This document shows, in pieces, positions 10,255-18,068 of a DNA stretch of 64,000 bases (position 1 is its first letter; each line of letters starts with the position of its first letter). This stretch comes from Marinobacter shengliensis (GTDB lineage: Bacteria > Pseudomonadota > Gammaproteobacteria > Pseudomonadales > Oleiphilaceae), in assembly GCF_003007715.1 (NCBI RefSeq), contig NZ_PXNO01000027.1:1-64000 (forward strand), read 5' to 3'. The position numbers and the translations under genes are program-made. The notes under the pieces were generated by a model that saw only the letters and a program-made list of their open reading frames with translations, was not told where the DNA came from and made no database searches.

Positions 10255-10345
10255 ACCTAGTCTGACTGTAGGTGCTGGCCGTCTGGGGCAATTGTGCTTT
10301 CCGCAGGGCCTCGTTTGAGTTGGTCAGTGATTTCCGCGCAAAACG

Positions 10346-11512
10346 TTACTTGTTCAGGAACAATTCTCGCCCGATCAGCATCCGTCGGATCTCAGACGTG
10401 CCGGCACCGATTTCATAGAGTTTGGCGTCTCGCAGCAGGCGGCCTGTGGGGTATTCGTTGATGTAGCCGTTGCCGCCGAGCAGCTGGATGGCGTCCAGGG
10501 CCAGTTTGGTGGCCATCTCGGCGGAGTAGAGGATGGCGCCGGCGGCGTCTTTGCGGGTGGTTTCGCCGCGGTCGGCAGACATGGCGACCATGTAGACGTA
10601 GGATTTGGCGGTGTTCATCCAGGTGTACATGTCAGCGACTTTGCCCTGTACCAGTTCGAATTCGCCGATGGCCTGGCCGAATTGTTTGCGTTCGCGAATG
10701 TAGGGTACGACCACGTCCATGGCGGCTTGCATGATGCCCAGTGGGCCGCCGGAGAGGACGAGGCGTTCGTAGTCGAGGCCACTCATGAGAACGCGGGCGC
10801 CGTTGCCTTCGCCGCCGAGGACGTTTTCTTTGGGTACTTTGCAGTCTTCGAACACCAGTTCACAGGTGTTGGAGCCGCGCATGCCGAGTTTGTCGAGTTT
10901 CTGGTGGCGGCTGAAGCCTGGGTAGTCGCGTTCTACGATGAAGGCGGTGACGCCTTTGGAGCCGGCTTTTACGTCGGTTTTGGCGTAGATCACGTAGGTG
11001 TTGGCGTCCGGGCCGTTGGTGATCCACATTTTGTTGCCGTTGAGGACGTAGTGGTCGCCTTCGTCACGGGCACTGAGTTTCATGGAGATAACGTCGGAGC
11101 CGGCGTTGGGCTCAGACATGGCGAGGGCGCCGATGTGTTCGCCGCTGACCAGTTTGGGCAGGTATTTCTGTTTCTGTTCTTCGGTGCCGTTGCGGTGAAT
11201 CTGGTTAACACACAGGTTGGAGTGGGCACCGTAAGACAAGCCAACGGAGGCGGAGGCGCGGCTGATTTCTTCCATGGCGATGACGTGCGCCAGGTAGCCC
11301 ATATCGGAGCCGCCGTATTGTTCGCCCACGGTGATACCCAGCAGGCCCATGTCGCCCATTTTCCGCCACAGGTCCATGGGGAACTCGTTGTTGCGGTCGA
11401 TCTCTTCAGCGCGCGGTGCGATTTCAGCGGCGGCGAAGCCGTTGACCTGTTCGCGCAGCATGTCGAGGGTTTCGCCGAGACCGAAATTGAGTTCTGAGTA
11501 TTGTGATTTCAT
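10346..11512 (-). CDS. liuA: Isovaleryl-CoA dehydrogenase
   Basis: FAD enzyme oxidising isovaleryl-CoA to 3-methylcrotonyl-CoA and passing electrons to ETF. The 388 residues have the three acyl-CoA dehydrogenase domains, with substrate/FAD motifs [13 protein letters not shown] and [10 protein letters not shown] and C-terminal [18 protein letters not shown]. The catalytic base that separates IVD from other family members is visible as Glu249 in [16 protein letters not shown], at the position of human IVD Glu254. First enzyme gene of the operon, 49 bases after liuR; ribosome site AAGGTAG precedes ATG 11512. Confidence 0.95.
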   Translation of the reverse strand: MKSQYSELNFGLGETLDMLREQVNGFAAAEIAPRAEEIDRNNEFPMDLWRKMGDMGLLGITVGEQYGGSDMGYLAHVIAMEEISRASASVGLSYGAHSNLCVNQIHRNGTEEQKQKYLPKLVSGEHIGALAMSEPNAGSDVISMKLSARDEGDHYVLNGNKMWITNGPDANTYVIYAKTDVKAGSKGVTAFIVERDYPGFSRHQKLDKLGMRGSNTCELVFEDCKVPKENVLGGEGNGARVLMSGLDYERLVLSGGPLGIMQAAMDVVVPYIRERKQFGQAIGEFELVQGKVADMYTWMNTAKSYVYMVAMSADRGETTRKDAAGAILYSAEMATKLALDAIQLLGGNGYINEYPTGRLLRDAKLYEIGAGTSEIRRMLIGRELFLNK

Positions 11513-11561
11513 CGTTGGCTACCTTGTTGTTCTTGAATTGGGTCTGTGTGCTTCGTCACGT

Positions 11562-12002
11562 TCAGGTGACGGTTTGTTTGGATGCTTTTTGCCCTGCGCC
11601 CTGTTGTTTCTTTTTCTTCTGCAGCTCTTCCAGTGCTTCGCGGCACCGGGTTTCGGCGGTTTCGATTTCCATTTCCGCCTGGGCGATGTCGTTTTTCTGT
11701 TGTTCCAGCTGGGCACGCCTGTCGGCGAGGATTTCCAGCATCTTCAAAAGCTGTTTTTCGTTACCGGTGAGGGTTTCGTCCCACAGGTCGAACAGTTCCC
11801 TGGTCTCTGCCAGGGAGAAGCCCATGCGCTTGCCCCGGAGAATAAGCTTCAACCGAACCCGGTCTTTGGTGCTGAAGATCCGGGTTTGGCCCCTTCGGGT
11901 GGGCTTGAGCAGGCCCTGATCCTCGTAGAATCGGATGCTTCGGGTAGTTACATCGAACTCCTGGGAGAGCTCGCTGATGCTGAAGGTTCTTTTTTCGTTC
12001 AT
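11562..12002 (-). CDS. liuR: MerR-family regulator of leucine/isovalerate degradation
   Basis: A 146-residue MerR-type repressor/activator: winged HTH at the N-terminus (ISELSQEFDVTTRSIRFYEDQGLL), then a long dimerising coiled coil (about 80-135), and a Lys/Gln-rich tail. No cysteine-based metal site is seen, in line with acyl-CoA-responsive LiuR proteins. It heads the liu operon and is divergent from the beta-oxidation set at 12104; the perfect dyad in between is its likely operator. Start at ATG 12002 preferred over GTG 12005, since AAGGAAA lies at normal spacing. The family is known to control liu genes in gammaproteobacteria; direct control here is inferred from position. Confidence 0.9.
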   Translation of the reverse strand: MNEKRTFSISELSQEFDVTTRSIRFYEDQGLLKPTRRGQTRIFSTKDRVRLKLILRGKRMGFSLAETRELFDLWDETLTGNEKQLLKMLEILADRRAQLEQQKNDIAQAEMEIETAETRCREALEELQKKKKQQGAGQKASKQTVT

Positions 12003-12036
12003 CACGATTTCCTTTTTAGACCAAGGTTAGATAAAG

Positions 12037-12052
12037 TTTACGTAAACGTAAA
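12037..12052. promoter_or_regulatory. Likely LiuR operator
   Basis: TTTACGT-AA-ACGTAAA is a perfect 7-bp dyad with a 2-base centre. It sits 35 bases before liuR and 52 bases before the divergent dehydrogenase gene, as expected for a MerR-type operator in a shared promoter region. It fits the known style of LiuR sites in proteobacteria (an ACGT-containing dyad); the assignment combines that recollection with position. Confidence 0.75.
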
Positions 12053-12103
12053 GTAGTTTTCGGGTCCGATTTTCAACAAATACAATCCTGAGAATAGGAG
12101 TGC

Positions 12104-12868
12104 ATGATGGAATTCAAGAATGTGGCGGCCATTGTAACAGGCGGAGCGTCTGGGCTGGGCGAGGGCGCCGCGCGTGCGCTGTCGGCGGCCGGGTGCAAGG
12201 TGGCCATCCTGGATCTTCAAAAAGAGCAGGGCGAAAAAGTAGCCGCAGACATTGGCGGGATCTTTGTCGAGTGCGATGTGAGCTCTGCGGAAAGTGCCGA
12301 AGCCGCCATCAATGCTGCGCGGGAGGCCCATGGCCCCTGTGGTGTTGCGGTTAACTGCGCCGGTATCGCGCCGGCGGCCAAGATCCTGGGCCGGGAAGGT
12401 GTCATGCCGCTGGATAGCTTCAGCAAGGTGGTTCAGGTAAACCTGATTGGTACCTTCAACATCCTTCGCCTGGCCGCAGCGGACATGGCCCAGCGTGAGC
12501 CCAACGCCGATGGCGAGCGGGGTGTGATCATCAACACCGCTTCTGTGGCGGCTTACGAAGGCCAGATTGGCCAGGCCGCCTACAGCGCCTCCAAGGGCGG
12601 TGTGGTGGCGTTAACTCTGCAATCGGCCCGCGAGCTGGCCCGTGAAGGTATCCGCGTGAACACCATCGCCCCCGGCCTGTTTATGACACCGATGATGGCC
12701 GGTATGCCGGAAGAAGTTCAGGACAGCCTGGCGGCGACACTGCCGTTTCCCAAGCGATTGGGTAAGCCGGAAGAGTTCGGCATGATGGTAGACCAGATGG
12801 TGCGCAACCCGATTCTGAACGGCGAAGTGATTCGTCTGGACTGCGCCCTGCGCATGGCGCCAAAGTGA
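12104..12868 (+). CDS. Short-chain 3-hydroxyacyl-CoA dehydrogenase (SDR)
   Basis: NAD-dependent oxidation of a 3-hydroxyacyl-CoA, probably a branched one. This 254-residue classical SDR has TGGASGLG (12-19) for NAD, NCAG, and the catalytic Ser147, Tyr160 and Lys164 (YSASK). It resembles the HSD17B10/type II 3-hydroxyacyl-CoA dehydrogenase group, which acts in isoleucine and fatty-acid oxidation. It is followed by an acyl-CoA dehydrogenase and a thiolase on the same strand, giving three of four beta-oxidation steps. AGGAG precedes two tandem ATGs (12104 and 12107); the second has the better spacing. Probably co-regulated with liu through the shared dyad. Confidence 0.88.
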   Translation: MMEFKNVAAIVTGGASGLGEGAARALSAAGCKVAILDLQKEQGEKVAADIGGIFVECDVSSAESAEAAINAAREAHGPCGVAVNCAGIAPAAKILGREGVMPLDSFSKVVQVNLIGTFNILRLAAADMAQREPNADGERGVIINTASVAAYEGQIGQAAYSASKGGVVALTLQSARELAREGIRVNTIAPGLFMTPMMAGMPEEVQDSLAATLPFPKRLGKPEEFGMMVDQMVRNPILNGEVIRLDCALRMAPK

Positions 12869-12948
12869 ATTGATGCAAACCACCCGCCACAAGCGGGTTC
12901 AGGCAATTGGATTCGCCACAAGCGAACGAATAACAACAGGTGAGTAAT

Positions 12949-14097
12949 ATGACCAACCACGTCGATCAAGAAGAATTGGCCATGTTTCGGGAGTCGGTGA
13001 TCAAGGCCCTGGAAGCCGAGGTGAAACCACACTACGAAGCCTGGGAGAAAAGCGGCATCGTGCCACGGGAGCTCTGGAACACCTTGGGCAACGCCAGTTT
13101 GCTGTGTGTCGACGTGCCGGAAGACTGCGGCGGCATTGGGGCGCCTTTCCAGTTTTCTGTGGTGGTGGGCGAAGAAATGGCCCGCATGGGCTTCGGGGCG
13201 TTGTCTACCAATGTGATGGTGCATTCCGACATCGTGGCGCCTTACCTCAGCCACATCGGCAACGAGGCCCAACGCCAGCAATGGTTGCCCAAAATGGTCT
13301 CCGGCGAAGCCGTCGGCGCCATCGCCATGACCGAACCCGGTGCCGGCAGCGACCTGCAGGCCATGCGCACCAGCGCGGTAAAGGATGGTGACGACTACAT
13401 CCTCAACGGCTCCAAAACCTTCATCACCAATGGCCAGCACGCCGACATGGTGATCGTCGCCGCCAAAACCGACCCGAAAGCCGGCGCCCGGGGCATCAGT
13501 TTGTTCCTGGTGGACACCTCATTGCCGGGCTTCAGCAAAGGCCGCAACCTGGACAAAATCGGCCAGCACTCGGGTGATACCTCCGAGCTGTTCTTCTCTG
13601 ACATGCGCATTCCCTCATCGGCTTTGCTAGGCGAGGAAGGGCAGGGCTTCATGTACCTGATGCGCGAACTGCCCCGCGAACGCCTGGTGATCGGCGCCTT
13701 GGGCGTCGCCGCTGCCCGAGGCTCCCTGGACCTGACCATTGCCTACGCCCAGGAGCGGGTGCTGTTCGGCCAGAAGCTCAGCCAGCTGCAGAACACCCGC
13801 TTCGAAATCGCCCGCATGGAGACGGACTACCGCATCAACAAGGCGTTTGTTGACCAGTGCATCCGCGAATACGAAGACGGCAAACTGGATGCGCCCACGG
13901 CGTCCATGGCCAAGTACAGCGCCACGGAGATGCAGTGCCGCGTGGCCGATGGTTGTTTGCAGTTATTTGGGGGCTACGGTTACACCACCGAATATCCGAT
14001 TTCCCGGAACTTTATCGATGCTCGGGTGCAGAGGATTTACGGCGGTACTTCAGAGGTGATGAAAGAGATTATTGCCCGTTCGGTACTTGGGCGCTGA
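12949..14097 (+). CDS. Acyl-CoA dehydrogenase
   Basis: FAD-dependent dehydrogenase of 382 residues with IAMTEPGAGSDLQ, GSKTFITNGQ and C-terminal FGGYGYTTEYPISR plus IYGGTSEVMKEI; in most family members the Glu of this last motif is the catalytic base, unlike LiuA. Substrate is not deducible; a 2-methyl-branched or short-chain acyl-CoA is plausible from its place between an SDR dehydrogenase and a thiolase and next to liu. Start taken at ATG 12949, which has AGGTG at good spacing; an in-frame GTG lies at 12940. Confidence 0.88.
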   Translation: MTNHVDQEELAMFRESVIKALEAEVKPHYEAWEKSGIVPRELWNTLGNASLLCVDVPEDCGGIGAPFQFSVVVGEEMARMGFGALSTNVMVHSDIVAPYLSHIGNEAQRQQWLPKMVSGEAVGAIAMTEPGAGSDLQAMRTSAVKDGDDYILNGSKTFITNGQHADMVIVAAKTDPKAGARGISLFLVDTSLPGFSKGRNLDKIGQHSGDTSELFFSDMRIPSSALLGEEGQGFMYLMRELPRERLVIGALGVAAARGSLDLTIAYAQERVLFGQKLSQLQNTRFEIARMETDYRINKAFVDQCIREYEDGKLDAPTASMAKYSATEMQCRVADGCLQLFGGYGYTTEYPISRNFIDARVQRIYGGTSEVMKEIIARSVLGR

Positions 14098-14110
14098 GGA
14101 GTCTGGCTTC

Positions 14111-14429
14111 GGCTCCTAGCCTGATGGTTGGCGGGCGGGTACGGGGGGTATGGGGTATTTTTCTTCTGGGAAAAACAACTCGCTTCGCTCAGACATCTTT
14201 TTCCCTGCCAGAAAAATACTCCATACCCCCCTACCGACGTGCAGCACGGGAATACCAAGGAAAAAAACAAATGCAGTTATTTAGCGACTACCCGCCAATG
14301 CCCGTCGGCGCGGGGTGGTTGTTGGATTTTTTGCCGGAAAAAGATGTCTGAGCGAAGCGAGTTGTTTTTCCAAAAAAAATCCAACAGCCACCCCGCAAGC
14401 CCGCCCGCACATCCGGAAGGCTAGGAGCC
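14111..14429. repeat. Double-hairpin element, copy 1 (internally shortened, 319 bp)
   Basis: Bounded by the perfect 11-bp inverted repeat GGCTCCTAGCC (14111-14121) and GGCTAGGAGCC (14419-14429). It contains hairpin A (about 14147-14227, arms around GGTATGGGGTATTTTTC, loop CTCGCTTCGCTCAGACATC) and hairpin B (14311-14395, arms around GGGGTGGTTGTTGGATTTTTT, with the same loop reversed, GATGTCTGAGCGAAGCGAG). The middle section of about 75 bases seen in the other copies is mostly missing. Fills the gene-free gap 14098-14492. Confidence 0.9.
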
Positions 14430-14492
14430 CAAATAAGACCGATTAACAAAACCAGAACACCAATCAGATTCCGTTGCAGGAGAACATAAAAC

Positions 14493-15671
14493 ATGAACAA
14501 CGATATCGTAATAGCCGGTTCCGCCAGAACCCCGATGGGTGGGATGATGGGTTCTTTGAGCTCTGTGCGTTCACCGGAACTGGGCGCCGTTTCCATCAAG
14601 GCGGCCATTGAACGTGCCGGGCTGCAGCCGGCAGATATACAGGAAATCATCATGGGCTGCGTGCTGCCCGCCGGCCTCGGCCAGGCACCTGCGCGGCAGG
14701 CATCCCGCGCTGCTGGTATTCCGGACAGCAGTGGCTGCACCACCATCAACAAAATGTGCGGCTCCGGCATGCAAGCCGTCATCATGGCCCACGACCAGAT
14801 CAAAGCCGGCACCAACACCATCATGATTGCCGGTGGTATGGAGAACATGAGCCAGGCACCGTATCTGTTACCGAAAGCCCGCGCCGGCATGCGCATGGGC
14901 CACGGCCAGGTGATGGACAGCATGTTCCTGGACGGCCTGGAAGACGCCTACGAAGGCGGGCTGATGGGCGTATTTGCCCAGCGCACCGCCGATAAATTCA
15001 ACATCACCCGCCAGGCCATGGACGAGTTCGCCATCGGTTCCCTGCAAAAGGCCCTGGCGGCCATCGAAAACGGCTGGTTCCGGGATGAAATCGTTCCGGT
15101 TACCGTCTCTGGCCGGGGTGGTGACACGGAAGTAGACACCGACGAACAACCGGGCAACGCCAAACCCGAAAAAATCCGCCAGTTGAAACCCGCCTTCGCC
15201 AAAGATGGCTCGGTAACCGCCGCCAACTCCAGCTCCATCAGCGACGGCGCCTCCGCGCTGGTGTTGGCATCTGCCGCCGAAGCCGATGCCCGTGGCCTGA
15301 TTCCCCAAGCCAGAATCGTGGCCCACGCCACCCATGCCCGCTTGCCGGCAGAGTTCACGCTGGCCCCGATTGGCTCCATTGAGAAAGTGGTCAAGAAAGC
15401 CGGCTGGACGTTGGATGATGTCGACCTGTTCGAGATCAACGAAGCCTTCGCGGTGGTCACCCTGGCCGCCATCAATGAGCTGAAATTACCTGCGGAAAAG
15501 GTCAACGTGCACGGCGGCGCCTGCGCCCTGGGCCACCCCATCGGCTCCTCTGGCTCCCGTATCATCATTACCCTGATCAACGCCCTCAAACAACGTGGCC
15601 TGAAGCGTGGTGTGGCATCGCTGTGTATTGGTGGCGGTGAAGCGACTGCGGTGGCCATCGAGGTGGTCTGA
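14493..15671 (+). CDS. Acetyl-CoA C-acetyltransferase (thiolase)
   Basis: Cleaves a 3-ketoacyl-CoA with CoA, or runs the reverse condensation of acetyl-CoA. The 392 residues match biosynthetic/acetoacetyl-type thiolases: nucleophile Cys89 in NKMCGSGMQ, His348 in GGACALGHPIG and second Cys378 in CIGGGEAT. It completes the beta-oxidation trio begun at 12104, although a double-hairpin element separates it from the dehydrogenase. It can also use the acetoacetyl-CoA made after HMG-CoA lyase, linking both arms of the locus. Ribosome site GCAGGAG precedes ATG 14493. Confidence 0.92.
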   Translation: MNNDIVIAGSARTPMGGMMGSLSSVRSPELGAVSIKAAIERAGLQPADIQEIIMGCVLPAGLGQAPARQASRAAGIPDSSGCTTINKMCGSGMQAVIMAHDQIKAGTNTIMIAGGMENMSQAPYLLPKARAGMRMGHGQVMDSMFLDGLEDAYEGGLMGVFAQRTADKFNITRQAMDEFAIGSLQKALAAIENGWFRDEIVPVTVSGRGGDTEVDTDEQPGNAKPEKIRQLKPAFAKDGSVTAANSSSISDGASALVLASAAEADARGLIPQARIVAHATHARLPAEFTLAPIGSIEKVVKKAGWTLDDVDLFEINEAFAVVTLAAINELKLPAEKVNVHGGACALGHPIGSSGSRIIITLINALKQRGLKRGVASLCIGGGEATAVAIEVV

Positions 15672-15754
15672 GTTCCGTTCTGAGCCTTCTGGTTTTGGTG
15701 TGGGGTTTGGTTTGGGCTCCTGGCCTTCCCGGTTTGCGGGCTGGGTATGGCTTC

Positions 15755-16145
15755 GGCTCCTAGCCTGGTGGTTGGCGGGCGGGTACGCGGGGTATGGGGT
15801 ATTTTTCTTCTGGGAAAAACAACTCGCTGCGCTCAGACATCTTTTTCCCTGCCAGAAAAATACCCCACACCCCCCTACCGACGTGCAGCACAGGAATACC
15901 AAGGAAAAAACAACGAAAGCACCCTGAAATAAGCGCGACCATCGTACTGAATCGATCTTTTGCAATTTTAAGTGCCAAATATATTGGCTCTGTTATCAAG
16001 CGAATACCCGCCAATGCCCGTCGGCGTGGGGTGGTTGTTGGGTTTTTTGCCGGAAAAAGATGTCTGAGCGAAGCGAGTTGTTTTTCCAAAAAAAATCCAA
16101 CAGCCACCATGCAAGCCCGCCCGCACATCCGGAAGGCTGGGCGCC
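15755..16145. repeat. Double-hairpin element, copy 2 (391 bp)
   Basis: Starts with GGCTCCTAGCC (15755-15765) and ends with the degenerate GGCTGGGCGCC (16135-16145). Hairpin A lies at about 15791-15872, with loop variant CTGCGC, and hairpin B at about 16030-16110, with loop variant GAAGC. Between them are about 110 bases (GAATACCAAGG ... CGAATACCCGCCAATG) shared with copies 3 and 4. With the tract that follows, this explains the gene-free region 15672-16249. Confidence 0.88.
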
Positions 16146-16179
16146 CAAGCCCAAGCCCAAGCCCAAGCCCAAGCCCAAG
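16144..16179. repeat. CCCAAG hexamer tandem repeat
   Basis: Six uninterrupted copies of CCCAAG grow out of the right end of the second double-hairpin element, whose normal end is GAGCCCAAG. It looks like slippage expansion of the element's terminus. Confidence 0.9.
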
Positions 16180-16249
16180 CCCGATGACCAGGAACCAAGA
16201 ACGCGTTGACCCCAGTCATGAATCGTAACGGCTGATTTGTTAGGCTTCC

Positions 16250-17617
16250 GTGCAAATAAGCCATATCACGGGGAGCCAGGCACCGTTGAACAAGCGCCAC
16301 GAGTTTATCGAGGAATCCCGAAAGCAATGGAGTTCCGAGCCCGCATTTGTTTTCTCCATGGCCGCTGCAGCCGTCGGCCTCGGGAACCTCTGGCGGTTTC
16401 CCTACATGGTTGGGGAGAACGGTGGCGGGGCTTTCGTGGTGGCCTACTTGCTGGCGCTTGTGGTTGTCGTTCTGCCGATCATGATTCTGGAGGTCGCAGC
16501 CGGGCGGTTGTCTGAGGGCAGTACCGTTCAGACTTTCCGGCAGGTGAACCGGTTTGGGGCCATCTACGGCTGGTTTGTGGTGCTGATCACCATGGCCATC
16601 ACCAGCTATTACCTGGTGATTACCGGCTGGACGCTGGGCTATGCGGTGGATGCTGCCACGGACGACCTTCGCGTGTTCAGTGAATACAGTGCCGGTTACA
16701 ACTCGCTATGGTACTTCCTGATCGTAACGGTACTGGCCGCCATCATCCTGGCTCGGGATGTGAAGGCTATTGAGGTCTTCTCGAAAATGCTGATGCCCGT
16801 GCTGCTTGTAGTGATGATAGGGCTGATGCTGTTTGCCTCGACGACGCCGGGTTGGGAGCAAACCAAGTCCTTCTTCTTTGACGTGGACTGGAGCCGGCTT
16901 GCAGACGGTCGTCTGTGGGCGTTTGCCTTCGGGCAAGCCTTTTATACTCTCGCCATTGGGCAGGGATATCTGGTCACCTATGGCAGTTTTATTCCCCGCA
17001 AAACCCACGTGCCCCGAGCTTGCCTGGTCGTTGCCGGTACTGAGACCAGTGTTGCCTTGCTGGCGGGGTGGATGATCTTCCCGTTTGTGTTCAGTCTGGG
17101 CATGGAGCCTACCGAAGGCAGTCAGCTGGCGTTTGTGACCATGCCGCAAGTGTTCGAAGACATGCGTGGTGGTTACTGGGTTGGCGTGCTCTTCTTCGCG
17201 CTGTTCTTCATGGCCGCATTCAGCTCCAGCCTGGCGGGCCTGAAGGTAATGATTGCCGCGGTGGCGGAGGAATTCCGGCTGAGTAACGTTGTCGCAGTGA
17301 GTATCGTAACGGTTGTCATGCTAGTGCTCGGTACCGCCTCAGCACTCAGTTTCACGCCCCTTGAATGGACCATTGCTGGTGAGCCGGTGCTGGACGTTAT
17401 TGATCGTGTGGCTGGTGGCAACGTGATTATCTTCTCCGGAGTATTCGGTGCCGCATTGTTCTGCTGGTTCATCCCGCCCCAACGCATTCGCACTGTTCTT
17501 GGAACAGAAAGCCGTTGGTGGGAGTGGCGTATGTACCTGGTCGGGCGGTTTCTGCCGGTGCTGGTGTTGCTCTGGATTGTAGTCACCTACGCGCTCAGCC
17601 AGCTTGGTTTTGGTTAG
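16250..17617 (+). CDS. Sodium-dependent symporter, SNF/NSS family
   Basis: Inner-membrane Na+-coupled transporter for an amino acid or similar amine. About 455 residues with 11-12 membrane spans. TM1 is diagnostic: AAAAVGLGNLWRFPYMVGENGGGAFVVAY, whose unwound G-LGN-WRFPY segment binds Na+ and substrate in LeuT. The length and the roughly 11-span pattern are those of bacterial NSS proteins. The first in-frame start is GTG 16250; a TTG at 16286 with GGGGAG upstream would remove 12 residues and is at least as likely. It stands alone between two double-hairpin elements and converges on the sigma54 regulator gene, so no partner gene points to its substrate. Confidence 0.9.
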   Translation: MQISHITGSQAPLNKRHEFIEESRKQWSSEPAFVFSMAAAAVGLGNLWRFPYMVGENGGGAFVVAYLLALVVVVLPIMILEVAAGRLSEGSTVQTFRQVNRFGAIYGWFVVLITMAITSYYLVITGWTLGYAVDAATDDLRVFSEYSAGYNSLWYFLIVTVLAAIILARDVKAIEVFSKMLMPVLLVVMIGLMLFASTTPGWEQTKSFFFDVDWSRLADGRLWAFAFGQAFYTLAIGQGYLVTYGSFIPRKTHVPRACLVVAGTETSVALLAGWMIFPFVFSLGMEPTEGSQLAFVTMPQVFEDMRGGYWVGVLFFALFFMAAFSSSLAGLKVMIAAVAEEFRLSNVVAVSIVTVVMLVLGTASALSFTPLEWTIAGEPVLDVIDRVAGGNVIIFSGVFGAALFCWFIPPQRIRTVLGTESRWWEWRMYLVGRFLPVLVLLWIVVTYALSQLGFG

Positions 17618-17651
17618 TAGCCCTCTGGGTGTGGAGGTGAGGTCTTATTTG

Positions 17652-18044
17652 GGCTCCCAGCCTTTCGAATTTGCGGGCGGGCTTGCGGGGTGGCTGTTGG
17701 ATTTTTTTTGGAAAAATAACTCGCTGCGCTCAGACATCTTTTTCCGGCAAAAAATCCAACAGCCACCCCGCGCCGACGGGCATTGGCGGGCATCCGCTTG
17801 ATAAAAGCACTTGTCGTTTTTGCACTCAGGAAAGGAAAGGCTCGACTCGGTGCAACGGTCACGCGCACTTCGGGATACCTTCTTTTCTTTTACCCTCGGT
17901 ATTCCTGTGCTGCCCGTCGGTAGGGGGGTATGGGGTATTTTTCTGGCAGGGAAAAAGATGTCTGAGCGCAGCGAGTTGTTTTTCCCAGAAGAAAAATGCC
18001 CCATACCCCGCGTACCCGCCCGCCAACCAAACAGGCTAGGAGCC
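17652..18044. repeat. Double-hairpin element, copy 3, inverted (393 bp)
   Basis: Bounded by GGCTCCCAGCC (17652-17662) and GGCTAGGAGCC (18034-18044). The order of hairpins is reversed relative to the other copies: hairpin B at about 17687-17770 (loop CTCGCTGCGCTCAGACATC), then hairpin A at about 17926-18010 (loop reversed, GCGCAGCG). Both loops carry the same C variant. It fills the convergent gap between the symporter and the regulator, where a bidirectional terminator would be useful. Confidence 0.88.
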
Positions 18045-18068
18045 CAACCCAGAAACCCAAGTCAACAC

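Noticed and set aside
10113..10256. N-terminal extension of LiuB of about 48 residues
   Set aside because: The extra codons only translate the palindrome at 10153-10254; the family's N-terminus begins at ATG 10112.
14128..18039. Repeated small ORFs of similar sequence across the double-hairpin elements, on both strands
   Set aside because: They are translations of the hairpins themselves, occur in several frames and on both strands, and have no ribosome sites; the conservation is of DNA structure, not protein.
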